Of a stretch of 64,000 bases of DNA, positions 45,201 through 57,484 are shown piece after piece. The position numbers and the translations under genes were made by a program. The notes below the pieces were generated by a model. It made no database searches. It saw nothing but the letters and a program-made list of their open reading frames with translations, and was not told the DNA's origin. Source of the DNA: Chrysoporthe austroafricana (Eukaryota; Ascomycota; Sordariomycetes; Diaporthales; Cryphonectriaceae); contig JYIP02000008.1 in assembly GCA_001051155.2 (NCBI GenBank), forward strand, positions 124,001-188,000, given 5' to 3'. The number at the start of each line of letters is the position of its first letter. Within the stretch, counting starts at the first letter, position 1.

Positions 45201-46047
45201 TGAAATTGAATTCGACGGCAGGAATTGGCGAATCACCGTGGTCTACTGGAATCACAACCGGAGATGGTCTCCCTTATTCGTGCTAGGCTAGGATGTCAGG
45301 TTTCAGACAGAATGGAAGGCATTCCGGATTTCCCCGGAATTCACATCGAGAATTGGGGGCACACCTCGGAAATGGAGGCCTGGTGGGAATTTGGGAAGCA
45401 GATTCAATTTTGTAAGGCTCTGGCTCTCGACACCTATAGCTCGAACGTTGGTCGACAGCACTCAGAGCAATTGGTCATGAGCGAAAGACAAGAAGAGTAA
45501 TGATACAAGTTGTTTTCCATTCTGTCTGCCTGCCATCATTTTTTTTTTCCTTCCCTACCTGCCAGAGAAGATTCAATTTTGCTCACACTCAAAGACCCGC
45601 CGTTGAGTTCATATGATCTTGTCCCTAAAATGCCCAACGGCTGGGTATAAAGCCTCATTCAAGAAATCTAAAACATCACATCCCAATCTTTTCCCATCGT
45701 AGCGTGGTCCATCGTGATAAGGAAATAATAATACAACGGACGTGAAATGAAATGTATGGAGATATCTGATACTTTGTGAACACCATGCCTTCGAACGCCT
45801 GTAGATCTCGGGCTTTGTCGATGATGTTATCGAAACATATCGGGAATGAGTTCGCAGGAGACAAGGGAAACAAGAATCCATTAATCATTAAACATGGAAA
45901 AAAGTGTCATGAGGATGAGGGGTATTCCGATCATGTAAGTTTCCAGGGTTGAGACGAGTGCGAAAATCATGGAGATAACAAAGAAATAAGAAGGGAGGGG
46001 AGGGAAAGCAAAGGAAAGGAGATGAAACATCGAAATTTAGCAGCTGT
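42292..46047. other. 3.8 kb gene-poor region
   Basis: No supported gene. Minus-strand frames at 44760-44430 (AKWNSGNDHGGVNLPNLNRA and RLYPEAWTDQECLIRC in different frames) look like weak coding relics that I cannot assign. An LTR-like patch lies at about 43560-43800 (separate entry). Composition is AT-leaning compared with the flanking genes. Confidence 0.45.
43560..43800 (-). mobile_element. Possible solo LTR or LTR fragment
   Basis: Read on the minus strand, the patch has an AT-rich stretch, a TATATAAG box at about 43760-43752, a transcript-like region of about 150 bases and an AATAAA at about 43602 followed by a T-rich end. This U3-R-U5-like order suits an LTR. I did not find clear TG...CA ends, a primer-binding site, or a target-site duplication, so this is a weak call. 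Confidence 0.3.
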
Positions 46048-47069
46048 TCAGAGAAAGCGGTTGGTGCGAGGCGAAGTCTGGGTGCCGTTGACATCGTCGA
46101 CATGATTGCAGAGCGCGACGAACAGGTCGAAGAAGAGTTGACTGCCACCATTGAACATCTCAAGCTGCATCGTGCCGCTACGCTTGAAGGTCGAGCGACT
46201 ACGGATGATGAGGGCAAGGAAGTGAGCACGGAGCTTGGAGTCGGTGTCAGGTGTGTGAGCGTAGGCGTAGCGGGCGGAGGAGAGAACAGTGCTGCATTGA
46301 ACACCGCATTCTGTCAGAGGAAGGGTCAGTGGCGTGTCATGATGAGAGGCAGATTGAGAGACGAGGAAGGACGGAGAGAGAAATTAGCACAAATAGATGG
46401 GGGAATATAGATGCTACTCACGAAGTCCCTGTTTCCGGAGAGCAAGGCGCTTCAACTCCTCCAATCCGTACGTCTCCGCGGCACAGTAGACGACCGTATC
46501 CTTCAGCAGCGGTCCCTCGGAGCTGTGGTGATACAGTGTAGACTCGCTCTTGGACCCACCCTCGGTGGGCTCCATCTCCCACGAGTTCCGCTTCTTGTTG
46601 TGCACCAGGCGCGGGTAGTAATCGCCCTTGTAGAGATATTCGAGAATGCATGAGAAGATCTCGGGCGATTCTTCGGGAAGTGCAATCCGCTTGGTGGCTG
46701 ACTCTGTGTTGTACTTCAAGACGTTGGCGAAGTAGGGGGCACGAGTGAGGACGTCGTCGTGTGCGGCGAAGATGCGATGCTCGGGACCGACGACAAGCGT
46801 GACGATGGGGCTGATTCCGCTGCAAATATCAGAATGTGTGCAGAGTGATTGAGAGTGAATGCAACTTAAAAAAAAAAGGATGCGAGTTTGACCCACCTTG
46901 CTGCTGTTGGCGACGATGCAGTAGACACGGTCGTCACGCTTTGCGTCCTGCGTCGCGGCTCATGGCGGCGCTTCGAGACGCCGGCCTCTCTAGTGAATGA
47001 CGAGCTCGGCTTGACGTGTTTGGAGCTCTTAGAAAAGCTTTGCTTCGTCGAGTTCGATCTGTTGAACAT
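46048..47069 (-). CDS. BTB/POZ-domain protein
   Basis: Spliced model complement(46048..46310,46422..46819,46897..47069), 277 residues. After a basic, Ser-rich leader the BTB fold begins at ISPIVTLVVGPEHRIFAAHD, then FANVLKYNTESATKRIALPE, SPEIFSCILEYLYKGDYYPR, and a later ETYGLEELKRLALRK. The third exon gives a helical tail (DSKLRAHFLALIIRSRSTFK, GGSQLFFDLFVALCNHVDDV) ending FL. BTB domains form dimers and often bind Cul3 as substrate adaptors; in fungi many are of unknown role. Introns are canonical and phases match (AG|C and C|AA). No DNA-binding or Kelch domain is attached. Confidence 0.88.
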
Positions 47070-48113
47070 TTTGGCCCACCGCGCCTTCCACTCTCATTGA
47101 GACCGCAGAGCAGATGTTGCGTCCGCGCCGACGCGAAATGTCATGAATAATGGCAGCGTGGATGAAAATTTGGCACTGCAGCCTGATTTCGATGGCAACA
47201 GGATGGAGAAAGGGTAAAACGAAATGAGAAGAGACGAAATGCAAGGGGAGCGTGACGGTATTTTATGGCGGAATCGATAGATAGACCTACCTCAGGCAGA
47301 AACCTGACGCCGACCTGTCGAAAGGAGCGACAGGGAAGAAAAATCTTGGCCGCGGACGGGGCAGACAGGCGGGAGGTCACCTACCATTTATATACGAATT
47401 GGGATTGCCAACGCAGCCGAGATGCCTGCTTGCACGCATCGAGGCGCTGATCGTTGCGGCAAAAGGACCGGCTGCCTCAAGGTTAGCCCGGCACAGGTGA
47501 GCCAGGCGAAGAGATAACGCGTGGACGTCGGACCAACCGCGTCGCAGCTGGCCAGAGATAGACCGGTGCACGACACGAGATCGCCTGTTCACGTGATTGA
47601 TCAGTGGGGCTGAGGGCGGTCTGCGCTCTCTGGTTGGGCGAGTTCTCGGTCAGGCAAGACTCATCCGTCCGAGTGTGACACTGCTGAGATTGTTGAGTAA
47701 CAGGGGCGTAAGCAAGGGATGTCGCAGCTGAAGGAGGCGCCTACAGGGGCTGGATGTGCTGCTGATAGGAGGACTTTAGGGGGTCAAAGCGGGTAAAACA
47801 TGAGGCTGGCTTCGGCTGGATGCGCTAACGCTCACAACCCATCACAGCCCATCAGCACGCCACCCGACAACTTTTTTTTCCCACTGCACACCCCGACCAC
47901 AGGTCTATATGTACGCCTCTATCCAGTATGCCTGTCTCTCCGTGTCTTGCAATTCGTCTCTTCTCTTGCCTCATTCTTCTTCCGGCCTCAGTGCGTCCAC
48001 CCCCCCCCCTTCAAAGCCTCCTTTTTTTTCTTCTTGAAGGGCGGGGGCGTGCATGCCGCACGGAAGGCCTACTACGCACCCGTCCGTGCAGTCATGCTAC
48101 ACGAGCCAGTCTA
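47070..48113. other. Intergenic
   Basis: About 1 kb between the BTB start and the P450 stop, both on the minus strand. Should contain the BTB promoter. Plus-strand 47870-48040 is T/C-rich. No gene supported. Confidence 0.5.
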
Positions 48114-49737
48114 TCAAACACTAGCATATTTGATCTCTATCCGTTCACTGCGGACCTTGCTGTTGAACCACTCGAGAATTTCTATCCTCCCTCCTACGCT
48201 CTCTGCACCGTCCAGCACCCCGCTCTCAAGGATTGCAGCGCATGCCAGGTTGAGTTCCATCATAGCCAAGTTCCGGGCGATGCACTGTCGGCTGCCGAGG
48301 CTGAATGGGATGTGGTCTCGGCTCATCCTTTCCAGCCGTTCTGGTGGCGACTCAAGCCATCTTTCTGGCCGGAACTCGTACGGGTCGGGGAACACTGCCG
48401 GGCTGTGGTGCAAGGTGTGAATCTGTACCGAGACCAGTGTACCCGCTGGTAGGAAATGCGACACCTGCTTCTGCGATTGGGCAAAGCCCTCTTCCCCGGA
48501 AAAAGAAAAGTCTGGCGATGGCGTGAATACCCATCCGCCCCCCGGAACGACTCGTGGCAGCCTTGTTGGGTTTGCCATGCTCAGTCGCAGCGTTTCCCTG
48601 ACGCAAGCTCGGAGGTATGGCGGCAAAGCCGGATCGTAGTCCGAGTCTTCATCCTTCGCTTGATGCACTTCTGCCTTGACCCTGGCGTACCTATTCACCC
48701 GTCAGTCTGGTCTTCTCGCGAGTTGAATCGTCCCAGTCTCACGTGTCGGGGTGCTTTGCCAACTGCCAACAGAACGTGCTCAGGTTCATGCCGCTGGAGT
48801 CCGTTCCGGCAAAGACGAGATCTTTCATTTGGGCCGCGACCTCGGTCTTGGTGAGACCCAGCTTGAGCAGGCGTCCCTGGTACGTGCCGTCCTCCCCGTC
48901 AGCATCGTTCACCAGTTTCTCCACATAGGCCTGCACGCTGTCAAAGCTCTTGATCGTGTCATCCGTCTCGAAACAGTATCCCGCAGCCTTCTCTAACAGC
49001 ACGAAAGCCCAATTCGGCAGAAAGAAAAACCTGCCCACGGCCACAAACGCGTTGACAAACTCACTCGCACTGAGCTTTTCATCCGCAGGGCTGCCCTCCG
49101 CCCTCGGCCCACCTCCCATGCCCGGTGCCCCGTAGCTCTTCCCAAACAGGTACCCGCCCACAACGTCCACTGCCATCCGCCTCGCTGGGTCAAGAACATC
49201 GACCCGTCCTCCCCTCCTTTTCTCCCTCTCCAATCTCGCCACCAGTGCGCCAGCCATATCCCTCACTTTGCCCTGCTCCCTCCGTAACGCGCCCGTCGCG
49301 AACATCGGCAGCACGCTCTTCGCCCTGGGCGCCCTATGCGCCCGGTCCAGCGCTGAGAATAAGGACGGAAATCCATCTATGTCGAAGTTTTTATAACACG
49401 ACGCCTTGGCAAAGCCACCTCTGGCGTTGTATATAGGATCCAGAGCCGCGCCGTCCGCGATGAGGACCTCGTTCGGCCCGATACGAAGGATGGGAGCGTT
49501 GTAGTGGGTGAAGAGCGAGGTGAGGTAGCTTGCCTCTGTACCGACGTAGGAGCGCCAGAGGAGTGGAAGGGATGTCACCTTGAGGATTAAAGGGCCTGGA
49601 ATACGGGCGAGGGGGTGCAAGGTGATACGGTAGATGTCGAGTGACACTTTGAGGATCAGAATAGTGACTAGGAGGGTGCAAACGGGATCGGTTGGGAGGG
49701 TGAGAGCGGAGGCAAGCATGTAGAATGCCAGCGCCAT
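48114..49737 (-). CDS. Cytochrome P450 monooxygenase
   Basis: Heme-thiolate monooxygenase anchored in the ER. Spliced model complement(48114..48690,48743..49737), 523 residues. N-terminal hydrophobic anchor (DPVCTLLVTILILKVSLDIY) and the LHPLARIPGP hinge are typical. Core motifs: I-helix KDLVFAGTDSSG, K-helix ETLRL, PERF region FRPERWLES, and heme loop FSLGSRQCIARNLAMMEL with the Cys ligand. The usual Gly two residues after Cys is Ala here, a known variant. One intron (GTGAGA donor, aatag acceptor) interrupts the Thr codon of HPDTYARVKAEV. Similar to P450s of fungal secondary metabolism, but no core biosynthetic enzyme is nearby, so substrate is open. Confidence 0.93.
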
Positions 49738-50321
49738 GATGCATGCGTCGTTACAGGCAATTTGTCTCGACAGATCGAGGAAACCGAGAACGACTTCCCG
49801 CAGTCGATAGAATCACATACGAGCGGATGACTAAGATGCGCGGGGTTCAACACAGAACATTACGACGGGCACGAGATAAGGATATCGCGATAAAAGAAAG
49901 TTAAGGAGAGAAAAGCAAGAGAGAGGGAGGGAGGAAGAGAAACAAAAGAAAGCAAGAAAGAAAGAAAGAAAAAAAGGGAGAAAAAAAATAGAGGAAACTT
50001 GGAGCCGCGAGTGTACAATATTCATTTATAGCACAGTATCTTTCAGCGCAGCGCGGGCCCTCGACAGCGGTTTCGAGTCTGGTCCATGTTGGGACTCAGT
50101 CACTCACCACGTACGCAAGTTCATGGTAGAAGGGCGATTCATCGCCAGCCTGATTCACCTCCCTCCTCTAGAGATCCTGGAAGATCACACCAAATTTCTC
50201 CTTCCCTGGCAGTATTTAAATCAGCGTGCCGTTTCTAGGTCGACGCCTTAAACACACATTGTAGAGACGTAACCACCCCCCTCTCCTTCCAGAAACTAAA
50301 AGTACCTATTAGTCCAAAACC
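49738..50321. promoter_or_regulatory. Divergent intergenic region with purine tract
   Basis: Between the P450 start and the small plus-strand frame. Contains a GAAA/GAGA-rich tract at about 49905-49990. No gene seen. Confidence 0.5.
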
Positions 50322-50675
50322 ATGTGTCAAGTCATGTTCACCATCTGCGACGAGTCTCACGAGATTCACTGGTCTCGTATGCGATACTGCGCCCCTGTGC
50401 GGGAGCATCGCCCGACCTTGCCCGCCGACTGGACTGTCGCGGAGGTTCACAGCAAGTTTTTCTGGTCTCCCATGGAGGGCTGTGAGGGTCTGACCGTCGA
50501 GAATCCGGTGGCTATTGAGCCGTGGGGGCTTCGAGGCTGTGAGCCCGAGTGGAAACAGGATGCTGATGTGTGGGAATTCGTCGATGATCGAGAGGACGTG
50601 ACTACGGCGTCCGATACTAGTTCTGGGTCACATTATTCACTGGAACTATCCTTTTCAAGGATGGTTGGCTCCTAG
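50322..50675 (+). CDS. Small acidic hypothetical protein
   Basis: Single-exon frame of 117 codons with an ATG in good context (aaaaccATG). The start is MCQVMFTICDESHEIHWSRM, followed by a Trp/Glu-rich middle and a Ser/Thr/Asp-rich end. Five Cys, no signal peptide. I do not recognise the family. The regular amino-acid make-up, a C-rich leader and the absence of a better frame on the other strand support it, but only moderately. Confidence 0.5.
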   Translation: MCQVMFTICDESHEIHWSRMRYCAPVREHRPTLPADWTVAEVHSKFFWSPMEGCEGLTVENPVAIEPWGLRGCEPEWKQDADVWEFVDDREDVTTASDTSSGSHYSLELSFSRMVGS

Positions 50676-51801
50676 GGATATTAGCAATTAATGCAATGCG
50701 CGTCGGGCACTGGCTGAATATTTGCAAGCAGACTTATCTGGACTCTGTCCATCGTCGCGGAGCGGAATGTGAGGTGTCGATGACTTTTTCTTGAGATTGG
50801 CTCGAGTATTAAGACTGATGCTCTGAGGAGGAAGGCTCTTGTGCATCTACCAGATTGAACGTCCTCTCATGAACACTACAGCCCGGGTAACCGTTCCGTC
50901 CACGAACCACAGTACCCAAAAATTCCATACGGAGGTTGCTTGTAGTCCAGCCCTTTAATAATCTAGTATAATGGTCACCCCACTCTAAATTTATGTTTCC
51001 CAGCACATGGATCTTCATATTTTGATGCTTTTCAAGTTAGATTCCGAGGAGTATGATACGAGGGCCAAAAGCCGTGCTCGACGGTGCAAGTCACCAGAAT
51101 ACATATATCAACCTGTCTACTATCTAAGACGAGAAAAATGCTCTTTCCTCCTTCTTCATCTAAATTCAAAGGCTCCCTTCACGGTTCCCTTCTTACAACA
51201 TACATTTCATCTAGGTTCTTTGGAACACATGCTACGGCTAGCTAGGTTACCAAGACTCAATCCTAGTCTTATAATCTCTCATTCTCTAGGTATCCCGGAT
51301 CCTCCAAATTGAGACAATGTAGAATAGGCAAAGACTGGCAATTTATACACAGAAATGGAGCCTGTAGTCAAGACAAGAACCCTCATCTTATCTAATACCA
51401 ACGGGATGACCTTGGATGGAAAGCCGCTTTTCTGAGCTGAGCGATGCCAAGTTGAGCCGACATGAAAGCCGATCAGTACTACGCAGAATGAGTAATTTGG
51501 TCAAAAGCATAGCCGTGGAGACTCAGTATCGCTGATCGTTGCCCGTGCCTTTAGGAAAGTAGGGTCGATAGTAAAACAGACCATATCTATTCTAAAAAGA
51601 GTGAAACTTGGAGTTGTTTGATAATCACACCCACTTTAATGCCTCAATATCTCGGCGACTATTTAATATTACTTATATCCCTTTATCACGTCTAAATCAA
51701 AGTTCTTACGCCTTTAAGGGGCAAATGTCAGTAAGAATGAAACTGCCCACATCCCTCCCCAAGCACGCCGTGCCTTGAAACTCCATGCGGCTTGACCATA
51801 C
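50676..51801. other. Intergenic, no gene seen
   Basis: AT-leaning. Short frames only, none with motifs. Confidence 0.5.
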
Positions 51802-52932
51802 CTAATCGACTATTGAACAATTCCCATGGACCCTACTACTGATCGGGAATGGCTCAACATCATAATTTCCATCACTTACATCCCAGGGGGCAAGCAACAC
51901 GCGCTTCGAAGGAACACCGTGCCGGCGATACTGTCCCACCTCTACCAGGCGAAACTCGCAGCCCGAGATCCCGTGATATGTCTCAACCAGGTCACGGCCA
52001 CCAGCAGCCTGTTCCAGCAGGGCGCTCCGATTGTCCCATACCTTTGGGTGACGGCTTGTGATTGTGTGGAAGAGTGGGCTCGGCGGCAAATGACAGCGCA
52101 GGACTACAAGGAGTTCGGATATATCAAAGTACTCTGTGCGCTGCAGCGATGTGAAATCGAAGCAGACCTGGTCCCAGGGGATGTCGCGCGGAAGACGGGG
52201 AACTCGTGGCTGCCAGCGGTACTTCTGCTGTCGGCCAACGCGGTTGATCGTGTCGATGCAGTCTTGAATCTCAGCGACGAGCATCTCATCAGCATGCAAA
52301 ATGACGTTCTGTCTGATCGTCCGGTGACCGGATCTCGCAAGCATTCCGAGCTTGGTAAGCTCAGAATCGCCCGCTGCTGGCTTCGCGAGGGCCATGATGA
52401 CTCTTTTGTGTGGGGGAGGCCCGATAACCACCCGAGCCTCGTGGCATGAATGTATGAGAGCATGACGTGTTCTCCAGACCGAGTCATCGTGACCGATGTC
52501 GATGGGAGAGCCCCAGACAATCTTGCATTTCTTGACCCGTTTCAGGCCGCCTTCACCTAGGCCGCCTTCGCCTTCGACCTCGAAGAACGGCATCATCCTG
52601 AAGAAGTTGACACCAAGCTCTGGCATAGCATCTCGCCATATCTGATGACGTAGCTCTGCAGGAAGCCAGGTAAATAAATGGAAAACAGGGCTGTTGTCAG
52701 TATCAATGTCGATGAGGATATCTCGTTGCCCAGGGTCGTAGGTGCGATCAACCTCTCGCGGGAGTGAGCGTGGTATGTGGCGTGGCATATGCCGCGGGAG
52801 GGTGTCGTGCATATACTGCGATGGCCTCGAGTCTCTACCGTGTTCTAGAAATCCCAACAGCCAGCGCAGGAAAACGAGCCCACAAAGGCCTACTGGTATA
52901 GCCAACGGCCAGTTACTTCGAAGCATTGACAT
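51802..52932 (-). CDS. 2EXR-domain protein with N-terminal membrane segment
   Basis: Single exon, 376 residues. The N-terminus has one hydrophobic segment (WPLAIPVGLCGLVFLRWLL) followed by a His/Arg/Pro-rich spacer. The 2EXR domain starts at FHLFTWLPAELRHQIWRDAM, the usual F-x-x-F-x-x-L-P-x-E-l-R-x-x-I-W pattern, and continues with HALIHSCHEARVV. Later parts (QVCFDFTSLQ, ELLVVLRCHLPP) fit the long C-terminal extension of these fungal proteins. Function unknown; the family is expanded in Pezizomycotina. Antisense frames over this gene are shadows. Confidence 0.88.
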   Translation of the reverse strand: MSMLRSNWPLAIPVGLCGLVFLRWLLGFLEHGRDSRPSQYMHDTLPRHMPRHIPRSLPREVDRTYDPGQRDILIDIDTDNSPVFHLFTWLPAELRHQIWRDAMPELGVNFFRMMPFFEVEGEGGLGEGGLKRVKKCKIVWGSPIDIGHDDSVWRTRHALIHSCHEARVVIGPPPHKRVIMALAKPAAGDSELTKLGMLARSGHRTIRQNVILHADEMLVAEIQDCIDTINRVGRQQKYRWQPRVPRLPRDIPWDQVCFDFTSLQRTEYFDISELLVVLRCHLPPSPLFHTITSRHPKVWDNRSALLEQAAGGRDLVETYHGISGCEFRLVEVGQYRRHGVPSKRVLLAPWDVSDGNYDVEPFPISSRVHGNCSIVD

Positions 52933-53662
52933 TTTGCAAGCCTTGTAAACGGAGGTCGACGAGGTCGCAGGATGCCTGTAGACAAAAGCACAGTGAACTG
53001 AACTGTATTGCCACGGTTGGAAGGGACAGTCACGGCTCAGGAGCCGTACTATGCCCTGAGGACAAGGCCAGGAACGTGATTAGCAACTTGATGCAGGAAC
53101 CGAAACGAGAGCACATGAATCCCAAAAGTAGGCCACAAAAAGGACTTACGATGTGAGCTGATCAAACCGTCGTGAGAGCTCCGGAGGTCGTCGTTTGCTA
53201 AGTCCAAAGGTGGATCTGGAGGAAAGAAGGCGGCCGTAAGGCGGCGGGCATTATAATTCAAACGCCCGTGTCGTCGCACAGGGACTCCTGTCAGCTTAGT
53301 CACTCCCGACGCCTGCTTCCATAATCAAGCACGCTTTCTGGCCCTCTACCACCAACACTACCAATACAATCATTCTACGTTATTTGGAATAGCATCAAGA
53401 ATATTCAAGCGAGGCGTGATTTGAAATCATGTCAGAAACAGTTATTAGGTTGGCGCCAACCAGTAAGTCGCTCTACTAGCCCAGTGGTATTCATCTAACA
53501 CCATCTAAGTCACCCGCTGCTAACCCCAGCCACTCATCCTCCGAGCCTGGATTCCTAACTGCCGAGAAGCATAGGAATAGAAGGGGAAAAAAAAAAGAAG
53601 AAAAAAAAAAGACAAAAGAAAATAGATAGAGATGAGTAAAAAAGAAATATAGAAAAAAGATG
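52933..53662. other. Intergenic
   Basis: Holds the promoter of the 2EXR gene and an A/G-rich tract just 3' of the tRNA (53585-53658) that on the tRNA strand gives T runs, a plausible RNA polymerase III terminator. No gene seen. Confidence 0.5.
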
Positions 53663-53753
53663 CTCTCCCACCGGGAATTGAACCCGGGTCTCAAGCGAGT
53701 TGTGATTATACAATCATGACAAGCTTGCATACTGACCACTATACTATGGAAGA
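53663..53753 (-). tRNA. tRNA-Asp (GTC) with a 19-base intron
   Basis: Folds by hand: acceptor TCTTCCA/TGGGAGA, D arm from GTATAGTGGTCAGTAT, anticodon stem CAAGC/GCTTG with loop TTGTCA...C, T arm CCGGG-TTCAATT-CCCGG, discriminator G. The anticodon is GTC. The intron, about 53716-53698, sits one base 3' of the anticodon, the canonical position. Mature length is 72. Box A (TAGTATAGTGG) and box B (GGTTCAATTCC) are present. T-rich sequence follows on the transcribed strand. Confidence 0.93.
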
Positions 53754-55317
53754 TGATTTTCCAGTCTGTGACTGGGATAGCGTTGAGTGGCTGCTTCGTT
53801 GGAGGATTGGGGAAATTAGAGCTTATGTAGACATTTAGTACCCGCTGGTAGCGCGTAGTCAGAAAGGAATCCCTGTAGGCGACAACCAATACAAAACGGC
53901 TGCGCAGCATACTGTAGACCCGGTGCACGTATTTATATATTCCGACAGTTCCTCGTTCCAAACTCGGTCTGACACGTCCGTAGACTGCACTTACTACATT
54001 TTTTTGGCTACTATATCAAAATTATGAGTGAGCTTCTTATAGCCACTCTCATTCTATTTTGTACAGGGAGACAGAATTCTTAGCCCTCATTCAATTTATT
54101 CCCTGCTCGAAAGGCTGCTCGTTTCTCTTCATTTTTACCAAACCGAGTTTCAATCCACCCGGGCGTAGTGTAGGACACCTCTTGAAAGGAGACCTACTCT
54201 TCGAACTAGACAATACTAAATAATACAGTTCACACAACCGCTCAAGAACAGGGCCCTCGCCTACCAAATCGCTCTTATCCGTTATTATAATGCTGAAAGT
54301 TGTTAAAGTCGATCGAGAAAGACATTACCGTCACAAATCGCGGCCTGCGAGCTTTCAACCTTAGAATACTTCGACGACTCCTGGCTCTTGCGAGACTCGA
54401 GAAGACGAGAACAGGAGGAGACCGCGGCCAGCAAAAATCTCTCCAGGACCTTGACTCGCTGGCAGGAGCCAGCAGTCTGGCTGACATGACAGCTTCAGCA
54501 ATGTCTACTGTCATCCCACGTATCTTCAGCAACAGCGACACTGAAGTTTGACCCTAGCCTCCTTGGCGTTGGCGATACTTCGCTGACTCTATTGGGTGCT
54601 TGATATCCCGCAGCCATTACGAGCATGGGATGTTAGTGTTGTCCTCAACGCTAGCCGTTTCCCACTCGCCCGGCTGGCTCATTCTACAAACGAGGAAGTG
54701 AAACCTCGCTATCGCACAGCATTATTCCTCTTTACCGATTTAAGGCACAACACCATGATAATGTGCAGCACTTGCAGCCACGGATGATGCGACAACAAGC
54801 AAGCCGCCACGCAGGGCAACAAGCCAGACGGAAAGTCTAAATTCGTACGAGAGATACAAGCGTCTCCTACAACATGCTCGAGGCTACCATAGCAGAGGTG
54901 CCTCCTCTTATGTTGCCCTATCTCAGGAAAAAATATAATTTTTTTTCGGCCATAAATTCTAGGGTCACAGCTGGGTCACGACCGTATGACCCCAATAATA
55001 GACAAATAGCAAAGTGGGTGCCTTTACCGGGACTAATTGTTCAACGCCAAAATATCTGTACCGCTCGCTTAGTTTTATCCACTGTTAAGAAATACTGATA
55101 CTCTATATGCGTAATGTAACGTGGAGACTATTAGTACGGAACGGGAGGATTCGAGAGGCGGGTCAGGCTAAGGGCGTGACTCACCATGGACCACCCAGCG
55201 CTGACACTCCTCAACCGCATGTTGCATTCTGACTTCTACCAAAACGAATGAAGTGTGCTCACTGATGACGACGGCAGGCCGATCCGACGGCATTCAAATC
55301 CATCCCTCTCCCAAAGC
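53754..55317. other. Intergenic, no gene supported
   Basis: Contains frames on both strands over 54275-54551 with no motif. A plus-strand stretch (54874-55098) is open but unrecognised. The last 200 bases form the MFS promoter. Confidence 0.45.
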
Positions 55318-57165
55318 ATGGCAACGCAGACAGCCACCGAGTTGCTCACGTTCGAGCCTGCCACATCAACATCAGGTGCTACGCCACGAAAAAGCCATGA
55401 AACCCTAGCAGAGCTTGCAACGTTGCCTACTGGGCTCGCGGCCAGCAACGCCGCGGCGGCGACTGTCCTACCGAAGAGTCGAGCTGTCATTGTCATTGCC
55501 CAGGTCTGCGGTCTGTCGTTCTTCAGCAGCTTCTGCAATGGCATCGTCGTCGTCGCCCTACCCGCCATGCAATCCACATTAGGCCTACAGGAAGGTCTCC
55601 TCGTCTGGCCCACCTCCAGTTACTACCTTACTGCTGGATCATGTCTCCTTCTGGCTGGTTCTTTTGCAGACGTTGCTGGTCCCAAACGAGTGAATCTCGT
55701 AGGATCCTTTCTCAGTGCCATATTCGCTTTGGCCTGCGGCCTGGCTCAGAATGGCGGCGAACTCATTGCTTTTCGTGCCCTTCAGGGTGTCACTAATGCC
55801 ATCATCACCCCTTCGTCTATCTCCATTATCTCGAACAGCGTCGAGGAGGGACGGCCACGCAATATGGGCTTTGCGTGCATGGGATTTAGCCAGCCACTCG
55901 GGTTTTCCCTAGGCCTGGTCCTGGCCGGGGTGTTTATTGACACCGTTGGATGGCGGCCAGCCTTTTACCTCCCTGCGGCTACCAGCCTCGCCTTGTTCTT
56001 CATTGGCATCTGGGCTCTGCCACAGGATGCTCGGTCAGGAGCTGGCCAATCAATTTGGAAAAGAGTCGCTTTGGAGATAGACTGGATTGGAGTGCTCTTG
56101 GCGAGCATGGGACTGGCAACGTTGTCGTATGTTTTGGCGTAAGTACCTGTGCCTATATGCGTTCTGCTGCACAGAGGGTTGACAAATTTCAGATCGCTGT
56201 CAGCCGACATTAACAACATCCATAAGACATCCAGCATTGTCTTGCTAATTACAAGTGGCTTGTCTATTCCTTTATTTGTCGGATGGATGCACCACCGGGC
56301 GAAGAGCAATCGTACAGCACTGATTCCGAACTCGCTCTGGTGTAGCCATGTCTTTACAAGTAGCTGCATTATGGTTCTGCTCACTAATGCTCTTACCAAC
56401 TGCATGGAACTTTACAGCAGCTTATTGTGGGTCGTCACCCTCTCCTCCCCCTCTTCGACAGGAGTCATTACTGACATCGCCCAGCTTTCAACAGGTCCAA
56501 GACACCTCAGCTCTGGGAGCGTCACTACGAGTTCTCCCGTCTCTCATCGCCGGAGCCCTCACCAATATTTCGACCGGCATATTTGTGAACCGCATGCCAG
56601 TCTTGTGGACGGTGTTCATCTCCTCGGCGATGAGTACTATTGCGCCACTTCTGATGGCCCTCGTCCAGACTGACCAGTTGTACTGGAAGAACGCTTTCTT
56701 CGCACAGGTGAGCAAGCAAGCTCGCCACATCCCAGGTCTTGATATTTCTTCACATCACAGTATCCCTGCACTGCTTTCATGTCACCATAGCCTTTTGTGC
56801 ACCGTTCGGAGATATATTGCTAATACGATTTCCCTCAGATCCTCACACCCATCAGCTGCGATCTTCTCTTCACCGTCGGCCTGCTCATAGTCTCCGACGT
56901 TTTCCCAAAGCATATGCAAGCTCTGAGCGGCGCCGTGTTCAACACGTGCGCGCAGCTTGGCACTGCAATTGGATTGAGCGTGACCCAGGTCATTGCCTCG
57001 TCTGTAACTGACGACTCTTCTTACATCGACAAGTCTTCCCCCAATGCCCTCATGGAAGGGTATAGGGTCGCCTTCTGGACTATGTTTGGCTGGATGGCGT
57101 TCGTTTGTCTAGTGTGTGTGTTGGGATTGCGTCGAGTAGGGGGCATCGGTGTGAAGCGGGATTGA
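55318..57165 (+). CDS. MFS transporter, DHA2 (14-TM) drug:H+ antiporter type
   Basis: Plasma-membrane or vesicular exporter for small molecules. Spliced model join(55318..56138,56193..56426,56485..56707,56839..57165), 534 residues. After a polar leader, TM1 (AVIVIAQVCGLSFFSSF), VVALPAMQSTLGL, LLVWPTSSYYLTAGSCLLLA (DHA2 signature region), GSFADVAGPKRVNLVG (motif A), FRALQGVTNAIITPSSISII (motif B), and FACMGFSQPLGFSLGLVLAG (motif C region) are all seen. Later exons give the C-terminal TMs (ASLRVLPSLIAGALTNISTG; QALSGAVFNTCAQLGTAIGL). The first ATG in frame is 55318. Splice phases match throughout. No partner biosynthetic genes nearby. Confidence 0.92.
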
Positions 57166-57484
57166 TTTACATAGCTTTCATACACTTGCTTACTGATCTT
57201 CCTCTTCGCATGATGGAGCGATCAGATGAGAAGATGTGACATCCTCTAATTAAGGACTCGGAATAATTACCCAGGTATTCTTGTCAGATCTTGAACTTGG
57301 GTATAAAATATCTCCAACGCACTAAATCCAGTATCTCAGTCACTCGCCTTCTAGCATATTGGCATCATGTCCAGGTGGACATAACAGAAGAAACAATACA
57401 TTCTGTTAGTATGTAATAACTGACGACCCCCCCGGAAGACACCTGCTGTAATCCTTCTCTGTCGTAAGTAAAAACAGTATGTTT

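Noticed and set aside
48300..49200. Plus-strand frames over the P450 gene
   Set aside because: Antisense shadows; P450 motifs lie on the minus strand.
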